This document shows positions 16,666 to 26,430 of a DNA stretch of 47,563 bases, in pieces. Source of the stretch: Alphaproteobacteria bacterium (lineage in GTDB: Bacteria > Pseudomonadota > Alphaproteobacteria > Rhizobiales > Aestuariivirgaceae). Position 1 is the first letter of the stretch, and each line of letters begins with the position of its first letter. Position numbers and translations under genes: made by a program. Under the pieces are notes generated by a model, which was given only the letters and a program-made list of their open reading frames with translations, made no database searches and was not told where the DNA came from. The stretch covers positions 1 through 47,563 of the forward strand of contig JAHEBA010000016.1 in NCBI GenBank assembly GCA_024642465.1, read 5' to 3'.

Positions 16666-17634
16666 TTACCAGCGGGCCAGCACTGCGCCCCATGTGAAGC
16701 CGCCGCCCATGGCTTCCATCAGCACCAGACTACCGTCGTGCAGCCTTCCGTCACGCCGGGCCACGTCAAGTGCAAGCGGGATCGACGCGGCCGAGGTATT
16801 GCCGTGCTGGTCAACGGTGATCACGACCTTGTCGGTGGACAGTCCGAACTTGCGGGCAGTGCCGTCGAGGATCCGGCGGTTGGCCTGGTGGGGCACGAAC
16901 AGATCGATCTGGGAGGCTTCGTAGCCGGCCTGAACAAGCGTCTCGCCCATGACGTCGGAAATGTTCGTCACGGCATGCTTGAAAACCTCGCGGCCTTCCA
17001 TGCGCAGGTGGCCCACGGTTTGCGTGCTCGAAGGACCGCCGTCGACGTAAAGCTTGTCACGATAGCGGCCATCGCTGCGCAGCCGGGTTGCGAGCACACC
17101 ACGGCCGGGCTCGTCGCCGGGTTGGGCTGCCGTCACCACGACGGCCCCTGCCCCGTCTCCGAACAGCACACAGGTTCCGCGGTCGTTCCAGTCGAGTATA
17201 CGGGAAAAGGTTTCGGCACCGATCACCAGCGCATTGCTGGCCGAGCCGGACTTGATGAAGTTGTCTGCGATGGTGAGGGCGTAAACGAACCCGGAGCACA
17301 CGGCCTGAATGTCGAAGGCGGCGCCCTGGGTGATGCCAAGTTCGGCCTGAACCGTTGCGGCTGTGGCCGGGAAGGTCTGGTCAGGCGTCGAGGTAGCCAG
17401 CACGATCAGGTCTATCTCGCTCGCCGCAATTCCGGCGTTGTCGAGCGCGGCCTGCGCCGCCTTCACTGCGAGGTGCGAGGTGAACTCTCCTTCGGCAGCA
17501 ATGTGGCGCTGGCAGATACCGGTGCGCTCGACAATCCACTCATCGGAAGTGTCGACCATGGTGGCCAATTCGGCATTGGTCAGGATGCGTTGCGGCAGGT
17601 ACGAGCCAACGGAGCGGATAACGGAGCGTTGCAT
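16666..17634 (-). CDS. fabH: 3-oxoacyl-ACP synthase III
   Basis: The 322-residue condensing enzyme starts fatty-acid synthesis by joining acetyl-CoA to malonyl-ACP. The catalytic triad is complete: C113 (AVCSGF), H249 (VPHQANRRI) and N279 (HGNTSAAS). Start ATG 17634 gives the family's usual beginning ([13 protein letters not shown]) and lies 19 bases after the plsX stop, so the two are co-transcribed, the usual arrangement. Upstream in-frame Met codons overlap the end of plsX and give a non-family extension. Confidence 0.93.
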   Translation of the reverse strand: MQRSVIRSVGSYLPQRILTNAELATMVDTSDEWIVERTGICQRHIAAEGEFTSHLAVKAAQAALDNAGIAASEIDLIVLATSTPDQTFPATAATVQAELGITQGAAFDIQAVCSGFVYALTIADNFIKSGSASNALVIGAETFSRILDWNDRGTCVLFGDGAGAVVVTAAQPGDEPGRGVLATRLRSDGRYRDKLYVDGGPSSTQTVGHLRMEGREVFKHAVTNISDVMGETLVQAGYEASQIDLFVPHQANRRILDGTARKFGLSTDKVVITVDQHGNTSAASIPLALDVARRDGRLHDGSLVLMEAMGGGFTWGAVLARW

Positions 17635-17653
17635 ATGAAAAGTTCTGTCCTGT

Positions 17654-18733
17654 TCAGCCCGTACTGGCGGCCCGTGCCGCGTCCGGCTGGTCACCCTCAT
17701 GGTGGTCATGGGGTGCAAGTTTCATGCCCTTTATGATGCGGTCGACAAGGTCGTTTTCCACCATGTCGGCGGCAACGGCAACAGCAGAAGAGAAGCCGTC
17801 TGCATCGGTGCCGCCGTGGCTCTTCACCACAACCCCGTTCAACCCGAGAAAAACGCCGCCATTGTGGGCGCGCGGATCAAGCCGCTGCTTGAGGCGGCGA
17901 AAGGCGCCGGAGGCCAGCAGTGCGCCAATCTTGCTCAGCAGGGTCTTGCCAAGCTCCTCGCGCAGCACCGCGGTTATCTGGTGGGCCGTGCCCTCGGCAG
18001 TCTTCAGCGCAATGTTGCCGCTGAACCCCTCGGTCACGACGACATCGACCACGCCCTTGCCGATGTCGGTACCCTCGATGAAGCCATGGTAGCGCAACGG
18101 CAGCTCGGCCTCGCGCAGCAGGCCTCCTGCCTCGCGTACGGCTTCCACGCCCTTCACTTCCTCGACACCGATGTTAAGCAGGCCGACGCCCGGCTGGCGG
18201 AAGCCGAAGAGACAACGTGCCATGGCCGCGCCCATCACGGCGTTTGCAACCAGTTGGTCGGCGTCGGCACCAACGGTGGCACCCATGTCGAGCACGATGG
18301 AGCGGCCTTTCAGCGTGGGCCAGATGGCCGCGATTGCCGGGCGCGAGACGCCCTCGATTGTGTTCAGCACCAGCTTGGCCATTGCCATCAGCGCGCCGGT
18401 ATTGCCGGCCGAGACCGCGGCATGGGCTTCGCCCTGCTTTACCGCATCGATGGCCAGCCACATGCTGGAGGTCTTGCGGCCGCGGCGAATGGCTTGCGAC
18501 GGCTTGTCGTCCATTGCAATGGCAACGTCGGTATGATGAACGCTGGAGCGGGTCTTGAGGTCCGGGAGCCGGTCAAGTTCGGCATTGATGCGCGCTGCAT
18601 CGCCGAAAAGCTTGAAGCGCAACTCGGGCCGCTTGGCGAGCGCAATTGCTGCGCCAGGCAGCACCACGGCAGGACCGTGGTCCCCCCCCATGGCGTCAAG
18701 CGCAATAATGATGTCGCCGGCGTCGGTTCTCAA
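17654..18733 (-). CDS. plsX: Phosphate acyltransferase
   Basis: PlsX converts acyl-ACP to acyl-phosphate, the donor for PlsY in phospholipid synthesis. The 359-residue product has the conserved [12 protein letters not shown] near the N-terminus, [23 protein letters not shown] and [18 protein letters not shown]. The frame's likely start is TTG 18733, because the first ATG falls inside the conserved DAMGGD motif; the ribosome-binding site is weak (GGGGCC). The gene lies between DUF177 and fabH; rpmF, often found here in other bacteria, is absent. Confidence 0.92.
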   Translation of the reverse strand: MRTDAGDIIIALDAMGGDHGPAVVLPGAAIALAKRPELRFKLFGDAARINAELDRLPDLKTRSSVHHTDVAIAMDDKPSQAIRRGRKTSSMWLAIDAVKQGEAHAAVSAGNTGALMAMAKLVLNTIEGVSRPAIAAIWPTLKGRSIVLDMGATVGADADQLVANAVMGAAMARCLFGFRQPGVGLLNIGVEEVKGVEAVREAGGLLREAELPLRYHGFIEGTDIGKGVVDVVVTEGFSGNIALKTAEGTAHQITAVLREELGKTLLSKIGALLASGAFRRLKQRLDPRAHNGGVFLGLNGVVVKSHGGTDADGFSSAVAVAADMVENDLVDRIIKGMKLAPHDHHEGDQPDAARAASTG

Positions 18734-18830
18734 CAGGCAGGCCCCTCTGTCAAAAGAACTCTTGAAAATAGACGTTTGCCGCGGTTACTCAACAGGCATG
18801 TGCGGCTTTTAAGCCGTGAATCGCACAAAC

Positions 18831-19370
18831 TCAATCATCATCCTTGAGCGCCTTGAGCGCGGCGAACGGATTGTTTCGTGCAGGCTCGCCTGCGTCACCC
18901 GCGTCATTTGCAGCCTCGGGCTTGAACTCTGCCCCGGGCTTGCGCGGATGCGGGTCCAGTTCGAGCAGCAGTTCCTCCACCGCCAGCTCGCCCACCTCGA
19001 TTTCGCCATCCACGATCTGGCCGATGTCGTCATCGTCGACGGACACGACAATCTCCTTGCCATCCATCCGAACAGAGGCACGCTCGGCGAACAGCCGGTC
19101 GAGACGGACTTCCAGCGTCGTGTCGAACTGATCCAGAGTGACCACGCAGGTACGCGTCATCGCCGCCCTGGCCTTGCCGCGCACCCGGCACGCCCCTTTC
19201 TTCCAGGGCTGCACGGAAAGCTCGACCTCAAGTGACAGGAACGCATTCACGCCAAACCGGTCCTTCAGAGCCGCACACTCTTCTTCCATGGCCGCAAAGC
19301 GCTCGTTGCGGCCTTCAGGTGGCAGACGGCTGACGTCAATGGTGCGGGAGAATTCGGGTTCGATGTTCAT
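18831..19370 (-). CDS. DUF177 (YceD-type) protein
   Basis: This 179-residue acidic protein belongs to the DUF177/YceD family, recognised from the middle CRVRGKARAAMTRTCVVTLDQF (the place of the usual C-R-C-x-R segment), its acidic second half (VDDDDIGQIVDGEIEVGEL) and the closing NNPFAALKALK. The family is linked to 23S rRNA/ribosome biogenesis in some bacteria; that role is not shown here. The start is six bases after the chaperone stop. It lies upstream of plsX-fabH in the conserved alphaproteobacterial order. Confidence 0.85.
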   Translation of the reverse strand: MNIEPEFSRTIDVSRLPPEGRNERFAAMEEECAALKDRFGVNAFLSLEVELSVQPWKKGACRVRGKARAAMTRTCVVTLDQFDTTLEVRLDRLFAERASVRMDGKEIVVSVDDDDIGQIVDGEIEVGELAVEELLLELDPHPRKPGAEFKPEAANDAGDAGEPARNNPFAALKALKDDD

Positions 19371-19376
19371 GGCAAA

Positions 19377-19931
19377 TTACCCTGTCGTGCTCTGCGGCAG
19401 GCTGACCGCCGGCCATTCAAGACGACCCGCGCGAATTGCATCATTCGAAACGTTCGTCATGGCTGCATGCAGCTCCATGGCATAGGCCGCCAGGTCCCGG
19501 GCGCAACCGGCCTTGGCTTCGTCGCCGGCATAGACGTTGCGCAGCAGCGCAGCAGCGAGCACATCCTGGCCGCCTGTTCGTGCTTCGGCATAGGCATTGG
19601 CCCGGCCATAATAGACCGTCGCCATCTTCTTCACGCGCTTGCCGACACCCATGTCGCCTACCCCCATTTCCCGCAGCGAGCGGTCCATGTCGCGGAACAA
19701 TTCCTCAATGAGCTCCTGCGCAAAGGCGCGGTCTTCCCCGCTTCCAGCCTGCAGGTGGACCATCACGGCATCGGCGTGCAGCACGATCATGTCGTAGCGT
19801 CCGTCCACCGAGTCGGGCACGCCGCCCGACATGTAGAAGCCGGGCTGCCGTGCCTGCGCCACAATCGCCTCGTACACGCTGCGTATGCGGGATGTTCGGG
19901 GATTGCGGGAAAAAAGTCTTTTCAGCAACAT
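19377..19931 (-). CDS. Ubiquinol-cytochrome c chaperone family protein
   Basis: The 184-residue protein resembles the CBP3/UPF0174 chaperones that help assemble the cytochrome bc1 complex. Visible hallmarks are RIRSVYEAIVAQARQPGFY, the DGRYDMIVLHADAVMVHL segment, and DMDRSLREMGVGDMGVGKRVKKM followed by YYGRANAYAEA. ATG 19931 (MLLKRLFSRNPRT) is chosen because the 98 residues available upstream are not family-like and run over the divergent bamE region. It reads into DUF177 with a six-base gap. Confidence 0.87.
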   Translation of the reverse strand: MLLKRLFSRNPRTSRIRSVYEAIVAQARQPGFYMSGGVPDSVDGRYDMIVLHADAVMVHLQAGSGEDRAFAQELIEELFRDMDRSLREMGVGDMGVGKRVKKMATVYYGRANAYAEARTGGQDVLAAALLRNVYAGDEAKAGCARDLAAYAMELHAAMTNVSNDAIRAGRLEWPAVSLPQSTTG

Positions 19932-20046
19932 TCTCGTCCGGTTAAACAATTGCAAAGGGTTACGCGCGATTGTTGCGCTGCCTGACATATGGGAAGTGAG
20001 CGGGTTGGTGCAAAGTTCCAGGGTCAAATACACAGGTGGCGGCAGA

Positions 20047-20532
20047 TTGTTCAAGTCAAGTCTGACGAAGGCTGCCCTTGCCGTGGCTCTGGCTGCCGCC
20101 GTGTCCGGGTGTTCGCGCGACATCGAATACCGCGGATACCAGCCCCGGGCGCAGGACATGCAGCAACTTCGGATGGGCATGACCAAGGCCGAAGTCCGCA
20201 GCGTACTCGGCTCGCCATCGACCACTGCTACCGTGCAGTACCAGGGCGACAGCTACTACTACATCTCGTCCAAGATCAAGACGAGCTCGTTCCTTGAGAA
20301 CGAGGAACTGGACAGGCAGATCCTGGCCGTGCGGTTCAACCAGTACGACCAGGTCCAGAGCTTCGGGCAGTACACGCTGCAGGATGGCCAGGTCATCGAC
20401 ATGAATACCCGCGAGACTCCGTCACGTGGACGTGAACTGACCGTGCTGCAACAGGTGTTTGGCAACCTTGGCAACTTCACGCCGAACGACACAGGCGCGC
20501 CCACAAGTGGACGGACTGGCGGCGGCGGCTAA
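20047..20532 (+). CDS. bamE: Outer-membrane protein assembly factor BamE
   Basis: This lipoprotein stabilises the BAM complex that inserts outer-membrane barrels. The 161-residue precursor has the signal FKSSLTKAALAVALAAAVSGC with lipobox (VSGC), then the SmpA/OmlA fold: QQLRMGMTKAEVRSVLGSPS and YYYISSKIKT ... DRQILAVRFNQYDQV. The start is uncertain: no ATG fits, and TTG 20047 stands right before the signal with AGGTGGCGG upstream; TTG/GTG at 20005/20008 are alternatives. The C-terminus ends in a glycine-rich tail. It is divergent from the chaperone gene. Confidence 0.87.
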   Translation: MFKSSLTKAALAVALAAAVSGCSRDIEYRGYQPRAQDMQQLRMGMTKAEVRSVLGSPSTTATVQYQGDSYYYISSKIKTSSFLENEELDRQILAVRFNQYDQVQSFGQYTLQDGQVIDMNTRETPSRGRELTVLQQVFGNLGNFTPNDTGAPTSGRTGGGG

Positions 20533-20602
20533 TCAGGCCGCGCAAAGACCGGACCGAAGCGTTTCGCTCAAGACATTTTCCAATCCCGCGTTGGCCAAGA
20601 AA

Positions 20603-20640
20603 AACCCCCGCCCGGTGTCTCGGACGGGGGTTTTGATTTT
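20603..20640. terminator. Bidirectional terminator between bamE and hppA
   Basis: Stem AACCCCCGCCCG/CGGACGGGGGTT (one mismatch) with a 6-base loop. It is followed by TTTTGATTTT on the plus strand and by TTTTTCTTGG on the minus strand, so it serves both convergent genes. Confidence 0.85.
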
Positions 20641-20655
20641 CGTGTGTGCCAGCCT

Positions 20656-22794
20656 TTAGTGGGCCAGGATCGCCAGCAGCAGCAGAGCCACGATGTTGGT
20701 GATCTTGATCATCGGGTTGATGGCCGGGCCTGCGGTGTCCTTGTACGGGTCACCAACGGTATCACCGGTCACCGAAGCCTTGTGAGCTTCAGAACCCTTC
20801 ATGTGCTTGACGCCGTCCTTGTCGACGAATCCGTCTTCGAAGGACTTCTTGGCGTTGTCCCAGGCGCCGCCGCCTGCGGTCATCGAGATAGCCACGAACA
20901 GGCCGGTCACGATCACGCCCAGCAGCATGGCACCCAAGGCCGCAAAGCCCTGCGACTTGTCGCCGGTGATCCAGTAGATGGCGAAGAAGCAGACGATGGG
21001 CGACAGCACCGGCAGCAGCGAGGGAATGATCATTTCCTTGATCGCCGCACGGGTCAGCATGTCCACGGCGCGGCCGTAGTCAGGCTTTTCGGTGCCCTTC
21101 ATGATGCCCGGCTTCTCCTTGAACTGGCGGCGGACTTCCTCCACCACCGCACCACCGGCGCGGCCGACGGCCGTCATGGCAATGCCGCCAAACAGGTACG
21201 GCAGCAGGCCGCCGAACAGCAGGCCGACCACGACGTACGGGTTGGAAAGGGAGAAGTCGACATTGACGCCTTCGAAGAAGCTGCCCGGCTGGGCATTTGC
21301 CGCGAAGTACTTCAAGTCTTCGGTGTAGGCTGCGAACAGCACCAGCGCACCCAGACCGGCGGAGCCAATGGCATAGCCCTTGGTGACGGCCTTGGTAGTG
21401 TTGCCGACAGCGTCCAGCGCGTCCGTGGTGTGGCGCACTTCAGCCGGCAGATCGGCCATTTCGGCAATGCCGCCTGCGTTGTCTGTCACCGGGCCGAACG
21501 CATCGAGAGCCACCACAACACCGGCAAGCGCCAGCATGGTGGTCACCGCGATGGCGATGCCGAACAGGCCTGCAAGCGTGTAGGTGGCGATGATGCCGGC
21601 AATGATGACCAGCGCCGGAATGGCGGTGGACTCGAGCGACACGGCGAGACCCTGGATCACGTTGGTGCCGTGACCGGTGACCGAAGCCTGGGCAACCGAC
21701 TTGACCGGCCGGTATTCGGTGCCGGTGTAGTATTCGGTGACCCAGATGATCAGGCCAGTAACGACCAGGCCAACCATGCCGCAGTAGAACAGGTGACGGC
21801 CAGTGAAGGTGGTGCCGCCACTGGTGGTGAACGGCGTATCGCCGCCGAGCCAGCCCCACACGATCACTGCAAGCGCGACAGCCGACAGGACGGCAGTGGC
21901 GATGAAGCCCTTGTACAGGGCGCCCATGATCGAGTTGTTGGCGCCCAGCTTCACGAAGAAGGTGCCGATGATCGAGGTCACCACGCAGCTCGCGCCGATC
22001 AGCATCGGGAACAGCATCAGCGTCTGTGCGGTTTCACCGGAGAAGAAGATCGAAGCCAGAACCATGGTGGCGACGATGGTCACCGCATAGGTTTCGAACA
22101 GGTCAGCTGCCATGCCGGCGCAGTCGCCAACGTTGTCGCCGACGTTGTCTGCAATCGTCGCGGGGTTGCGCGGGTCGTCTTCGGGGATGCCTGCCTCAAC
22201 CTTGCCGACGAGGTCGCCGCCGACGTCTGCACCCTTGGTGAAGATGCCGCCGCCGAGACGAGCAAAGATCGAGATCAGCGATGCGCCGAAGCCGAGCGCG
22301 ACCAGCGCGTCGATCACGGTGCGGTCAGTGGGGCCGTAGCCCATCGGACCGGTCAGCACCCAGAAGTAGACGGCAACGCCCAGCAGGGCGAGGCCGGCGA
22401 CCAGCAGGCCGGTGATGGCGCCCGACTTGAAGGCGATCTCAAGACCGCCTGCCAGGCTCTTGGAGGCAGCCTGTGCCGTGCGCACGTTGGCCCGGACCGA
22501 GACAAGCATGCCGATGAAGCCGGCGGCGCCGGAAAGCACGGCGCCGATGAGGAAGCCGATGGCCGCCGGGCCGGAAAGCAGCAGCCAGGCTGCAACGAAC
22601 ACCACGGCACCAACGATGGCGATGGTGGTGTACTGACGGGTGAGATATGCGGTGGCGCCCTCGCGAATAGCGCCGGCAATCTCCTGCATGCGGGCATTGC
22701 CTGCATCTGCCGCCATGACCGACTGGATGGCCCAGACGGCATAGACGATGGACAGGATACCGCAGCCAATGATTAGCCAGAGTGTCGAACTCAT
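20656..22794 (-). CDS. hppA: K+-independent membrane proton-pumping pyrophosphatase
   Basis: This integral membrane enzyme hydrolyses pyrophosphate and pumps protons across a membrane. The 712-residue product has about 16 membrane segments and the catalytic motifs [15 protein letters not shown] and [18 protein letters not shown]. The residue that decides potassium dependence lies in [16 protein letters not shown]: Lys in place of Ala marks the K+-independent H+-pumping subfamily. The gene is alone; a 236-base upstream gap (22795-23030) presumably holds its promoter, but I see no clear boxes there. A bidirectional terminator follows. Confidence 0.93.
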   Translation of the reverse strand: MSSTLWLIIGCGILSIVYAVWAIQSVMAADAGNARMQEIAGAIREGATAYLTRQYTTIAIVGAVVFVAAWLLLSGPAAIGFLIGAVLSGAAGFIGMLVSVRANVRTAQAASKSLAGGLEIAFKSGAITGLLVAGLALLGVAVYFWVLTGPMGYGPTDRTVIDALVALGFGASLISIFARLGGGIFTKGADVGGDLVGKVEAGIPEDDPRNPATIADNVGDNVGDCAGMAADLFETYAVTIVATMVLASIFFSGETAQTLMLFPMLIGASCVVTSIIGTFFVKLGANNSIMGALYKGFIATAVLSAVALAVIVWGWLGGDTPFTTSGGTTFTGRHLFYCGMVGLVVTGLIIWVTEYYTGTEYRPVKSVAQASVTGHGTNVIQGLAVSLESTAIPALVIIAGIIATYTLAGLFGIAIAVTTMLALAGVVVALDAFGPVTDNAGGIAEMADLPAEVRHTTDALDAVGNTTKAVTKGYAIGSAGLGALVLFAAYTEDLKYFAANAQPGSFFEGVNVDFSLSNPYVVVGLLFGGLLPYLFGGIAMTAVGRAGGAVVEEVRRQFKEKPGIMKGTEKPDYGRAVDMLTRAAIKEMIIPSLLPVLSPIVCFFAIYWITGDKSQGFAALGAMLLGVIVTGLFVAISMTAGGGAWDNAKKSFEDGFVDKDGVKHMKGSEAHKASVTGDTVGDPYKDTAGPAINPMIKITNIVALLLLAILAH

Positions 22795-23030
22795 GGAGTT
22801 TATCCTTGCTGTGTTTGTATGACTAAGACCCGGCCGGATGGTTGATCGATGGCCTGGCGTGCGCAGAATGCGCCTGCCGTGCCTGCCCCTGCTCTATGAC
22901 GCAAAGAGAATCCCCTCGAATGCCCTTTCCCGGATCGACCGCGGCGGAACATATTAAAAGTGTCCTAACAAGGCAACACGTTTGGACAGACTGTCGACGG
23001 AAGCATTAACGGGCCCGCAAGGTGCGGTCA

Positions 23031-24257
23031 TCAGCCCCGGGCGGGCTGACCTGCACGCCGGTCGTAAACCAGCCAGGCGATGGCCGCGAGACAGAGCCCC
23101 ACCATCGGGAATACGGCCACGTTCACGGCACTCCAGCCGAAGAACGCCAGCAACTTGCCAGAGGTCAGCGAGGCCGTTGCCACAGTGGCGAAGACGCAGA
23201 AGTCGTTGACCGCCTGCACCTTGGCCTTCTCGCTGGGCCGGTAGCATTCCGTGACCAGTGCCGTGCCGCCGACGTAGCCGAAGTTCCAGCCGATCCCGAG
23301 AAGGATCAGGCCGACGGCGAAGTTTGCATAGTCGATACCGGCTATGCCCGCCGTACCCCCAAGCGCCAGCAACGCCATTCCGGTGGCCAGCACCTTCTCG
23401 ACGCCGAACCGGGCAATCAGGCCGCCGGTGAAGAAACTCGGGATATACATGGCCAGCGCGTGCCACTGGATGACCCAGGCGCTGTCATCGACGGTGAAGC
23501 CGCAGGCGACCATGGCGATGGGCGTGGCGGTCATCACCAGGTTCATCATGCCGTAAGCCATCATGCCGCACAGGACTGCCACGATCAGCCGCGGCTGGCG
23601 TAGGATGACGGACAGGGGCCGGGCATCACTGGTGCTGGTCTCATCACGGGTGTGCGGGATCTGGACCTGCGAGACGATGCCCATGGCAATGATCGACAGG
23701 ATCGCCACGGCGGCAAAGTTGCCGGCGAACATGACTGGCTCGAACAGGTCCCGGCTGGCGATGACGATCATCGGACCGAATATGGCCGCGGCAATGCCGC
23801 CAATCATCACCCAGGATATCGCCTTGGGCCTGAACGACGGCGAAGCCATATCGGCAGCGGCAAAGCGGTAATATCCGGCAAACGCCTGATAGGTGCCTTG
23901 CATCATGGTGCCGAACCCGAAAAGCCAGAAATTGCGCTGGAAAATGGCGATCACGCAGACCAGCGCGCCGATGACGCCAAAGCCGGCGCCGGTCAGAAAT
24001 CCGGGCCGCCGGCCCACCCTGCGCATGAACAGCGATGCCGGCACCGTGGACAGTGCCGTACCGATGACGAACGTTGATACCGGTAGCGTGGCCCAGCTCA
24101 GCGAAGGCGCGATCTGGGTTCCGACGAGCCCGGCGGTGACGATGAGGTTCACCGCAGACATGCCATAGAACGCCTGCGCCAACGCCAGCACCAGCGCGTT
24201 GCGCCGGGCGTTGTTGTCATCGAAGCTGGCGGGATGATGGATCGTGCTGGCAGTCAT
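23031..24257 (-). CDS. Major facilitator superfamily transporter
   Basis: The 408-residue protein has about twelve hydrophobic segments with the cytoplasmic loop MRRVGRRPGF between TM2 and TM3 (the G-x3-D/R-x-G-R-R type signature). It is probably a secondary transporter; its substrate cannot be told. Start ATG 24257 (MTASTIHHPASF) precedes a polar N-tail before TM1; 21 additional residues upstream do not look like MFS. It is divergent from the CBS-domain gene (154-base gap). Confidence 0.82.
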   Translation of the reverse strand: MTASTIHHPASFDDNNARRNALVLALAQAFYGMSAVNLIVTAGLVGTQIAPSLSWATLPVSTFVIGTALSTVPASLFMRRVGRRPGFLTGAGFGVIGALVCVIAIFQRNFWLFGFGTMMQGTYQAFAGYYRFAAADMASPSFRPKAISWVMIGGIAAAIFGPMIVIASRDLFEPVMFAGNFAAVAILSIIAMGIVSQVQIPHTRDETSTSDARPLSVILRQPRLIVAVLCGMMAYGMMNLVMTATPIAMVACGFTVDDSAWVIQWHALAMYIPSFFTGGLIARFGVEKVLATGMALLALGGTAGIAGIDYANFAVGLILLGIGWNFGYVGGTALVTECYRPSEKAKVQAVNDFCVFATVATASLTSGKLLAFFGWSAVNVAVFPMVGLCLAAIAWLVYDRRAGQPARG

Positions 24258-24411
24258 GTCGGGCGGGACACTGTGACAAAAGCCGATGCTGCGCAATCGC
24301 GTTTTGCGCGCAGGGGGCATACCCTTTCGTCATTGGTCTTGTTGCCGCCAGAAAACCAGCGCACACTGATATTGCTGGTTCATCAACAACAACAAGCAGG
24401 AGGAAACAGCC

Positions 24412-24840
24412 ATGCAGGTACAATCTATCCTGAATGCAAAGGGCGATCAGGTTACAACCATCTCTCCCACCGCGACCGTGCGCGAGCTTGCTGCCTTGCT
24501 GAAGGCCAACAAGATCGGCGCTGTGGTGGTCAGCAGGTCCGGCAGGTCGATTGACGGAATCGTGTCCGAGCGCGACGTGGTTCACAAGCTCACCGACTTC
24601 GGACCGAAGTTCCTCGCCGTTCATGTGAGCGAGATCATGACCTCGGACGTGCTGACCTGCTCGCCGGATGACACGGTGGACGATTGCATGGAGATGATGA
24701 CCGGGCGCAGGGTGCGTCACCTGCCGGTCGAGAAGGCAGGCAAGCTGGTCGGCCTCGTCTCCATCGGTGACATCGTTAAGGCCAAGATCGACGAAATCAG
24801 GGTCGAGGCTGAATCGCTGAAGCAGTATATCGCAGGCTAA
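24412..24840 (+). CDS. Two-CBS-domain protein
   Basis: The 142-residue soluble protein consists of two CBS modules (about residues 8-62 and 72-128): TTISPTATVRELAALLKANK / GIVSERDVVHKL and EIMTSDVLTCSPDDTVDDCM / GLVSIGDIVKAKI. Such proteins bind adenosine nucleotides or related ligands and act as sensors; the partner is unknown. ATG 24412 is preceded by an excellent ribosome-binding site (AGGAGG). It converges with nusB, the two stops being four bases apart. Confidence 0.88.
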   Translation: MQVQSILNAKGDQVTTISPTATVRELAALLKANKIGAVVVSRSGRSIDGIVSERDVVHKLTDFGPKFLAVHVSEIMTSDVLTCSPDDTVDDCMEMMTGRRVRHLPVEKAGKLVGLVSIGDIVKAKIDEIRVEAESLKQYIAG

Positions 24841-24844
24841 AGGA

Positions 24845-25345
24845 TCAGAACTCTTCCGGACGGCGCTCGCGGGCGAGTTTGTCCAGCGCGGCATTGATGA
24901 AGCCTGGCTCGGAACCGCCGAAGAACGCCTTGGCGACCTCGACATATTCCGAGATCGCCACCTTGGCGGGCACGTCATCGCGGAACATGATCTCGAACCC
25001 CCCGGCGCGCAGGATGGCCCGCGCGGTCGCATCGAGCCTCGCAAGCGTCCACTTGTCGCCAAGACAGCCATTGACCTTGCGGTCGATGAGCGCCTGGTCC
25101 GTAACGACACCTTCGATGATCGACTTCAGGAAACCGTAGTCCGCCTCACCGCACTGGCCGTCGTCAAAGCTGTCGCCCAGCCGGCCGCCGCCGTATTGCG
25201 CCAGCACATCGGCAAGGTCGGTCCCACCGATATCCATCTGGTACAGGCCCTGCACTGCACCCAGGCGCGCGGCAGAGCGGGCCACTGCGGGTTTGCGGTT
25301 TCCGCTGGCCGTCTTGCCGGATTGCCCTTTCGAGGTTTCAGTCAT
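24845..25345 (-). CDS. nusB: Transcription antitermination factor
   Basis: The 166-residue all-helical protein binds boxA RNA with NusE in rRNA antitermination. It shows [15 protein letters not shown] at the start, then the NusB core [19 protein letters not shown] and [31 protein letters not shown] basic Ser/Lys/Gly-rich tail (residues 1-20) precedes the fold. Its start overlaps the ribH stop by eight bases, so translation is coupled. It ends the rib-nusB operon. Confidence 0.9.
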   Translation of the reverse strand: MTETSKGQSGKTASGNRKPAVARSAARLGAVQGLYQMDIGGTDLADVLAQYGGGRLGDSFDDGQCGEADYGFLKSIIEGVVTDQALIDRKVNGCLGDKWTLARLDATARAILRAGGFEIMFRDDVPAKVAISEYVEVAKAFFGGSEPGFINAALDKLARERRPEEF

Positions 25346-25814
25346 GGAGGGCTACCTGTTCGTGAGCCATGCGGAACTTCACCAGCGCTAGGCATGCTTC
25401 CGCCGCCCCTGCCCCCTTGTTCATCTCACTGACGCGGGCGCGCGCCAGCGCCTGCGCCTCGTTCTCAACGGTCAGGATGCCATTGCCCAGGCAAACCCCG
25501 TCTAGCGTCAGATCCATAAGGCCACGTGCACTTTCGCCCGACACGATCTCGTAGTGGGTGGTTTCACCGCGAATGACGCAGCCCAGCGCGACGAAGCCGT
25601 CATAGTCGCCGAACTCGAAGGCCATTGCGATTGCGCCCGGTATCTCAAGCGCGCCGGGAACTGTTGCCACTTCAACGTCGCAACCGGCATCGGCCAGATA
25701 GCCCCTGGCACCGGCAAGAAGCTCGTCGGCGATGTGCTGGTAGTAGCGCGCCTCGACAATGAGGATGCGCAAGCCCTTGCCCTCGTCCGGCTTGATCGAT
25801 GGTACGGTTTTCAT
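25338..25814 (-). CDS. ribH: 6,7-dimethyl-8-ribityllumazine synthase
   Basis: RibH joins the pyrimidine and the butanone phosphate precursors to give lumazine. The 158-residue product has [17 protein letters not shown], the [11 protein letters not shown] substrate loop, [16 protein letters not shown] with the catalytic His region, and [16 protein letters not shown]. Its ATG overlaps the ribE stop (ATGA), and its own stop overlaps nusB. Confidence 0.92.
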   Translation of the reverse strand: MKTVPSIKPDEGKGLRILIVEARYYQHIADELLAGARGYLADAGCDVEVATVPGALEIPGAIAMAFEFGDYDGFVALGCVIRGETTHYEIVSGESARGLMDLTLDGVCLGNGILTVENEAQALARARVSEMNKGAGAAEACLALVKFRMAHEQVALHD

Positions 25815-26419
25815 AACTGCAGACTCTCGTTCAGGCGGGCCACGTACCGCGCAAGCATGTCGATTTCGAGGTTGACCAGATCGCCCGGCTTCGCGGTGCC
25901 CCAGGTGGTCACTTCCAGCGTATGGGGGATGAGGTTGACGCCGAAGCTGGCGCCTTCAACCTCGTTCACGGTCAATGAGGTACCATCAAGGCAGACGGAG
26001 CCCTTCGGCGCGATGAACCGGGCAAGTGCTGCCGGCGCACGGAAGCTGAAGCGGCGGCTGCCGCCTTCGTCGCGCATGCCTGCGATCTCCGCCACGCCAT
26101 CGACGTGACCGGACACGATGTGCCCGCCCAGCTCGTCACCAGCCTTGAGGGCGCGCTCGAGATTGATGTGGGTGCCTTGCGTCCAGCCCTCCAACGTCGT
26201 CTTCGACAGGCTCTCTGCAGATACGTCGACGGTGAAGCGGCTGCCGCCTTCACTACGGGGTTCCACGGACACCACGGTCAGGCAACAGCCGGCGCAGGCT
26301 ATGGAGGCTCCCAGCGCAATGCCGCCCGCGTCATAGCCGCAGGCAATGGTGAAGCGGGTGTCGCCACGCTGCTCAACCGCCTCGATGGTGCCGACGTCTG
26401 TGATGATGCCTGTAAACAT
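25811..26419 (-). CDS. ribE: Riboflavin synthase alpha chain
   Basis: The enzyme turns two lumazines into riboflavin plus the pyrimidine. The 202-residue product has two similar lumazine-binding barrels. The first starts [13 protein letters not shown] and includes [13 protein letters not shown]; the second starts with [15 protein letters not shown] and includes [18 protein letters not shown] 26419 gives the classical MFTGII beginning. It starts 11 bases after the ribD stop. Confidence 0.92.
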   Translation of the reverse strand: MFTGIITDVGTIEAVEQRGDTRFTIACGYDAGGIALGASIACAGCCLTVVSVEPRSEGGSRFTVDVSAESLSKTTLEGWTQGTHINLERALKAGDELGGHIVSGHVDGVAEIAGMRDEGGSRRFSFRAPAALARFIAPKGSVCLDGTSLTVNEVEGASFGVNLIPHTLEVTTWGTAKPGDLVNLEIDMLARYVARLNESLQL

Positions 26420-26430
26420 GGGCGGGGTGT

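Noticed and set aside
19989..20297. An ATG-started 102-codon frame overlapping bamE in another frame
   Set aside because: The product is Arg/Gly-rich without pattern, while the overlapped frame encodes a clear lipoprotein signal and BamE fold.
20644..22776. A 710-codon open frame on the plus strand
   Set aside because: It lies wholly antisense to hppA. The product is rich in His, Gln, Asp and Gly with no family pattern, typical of the antisense frame of a GC-rich membrane gene.
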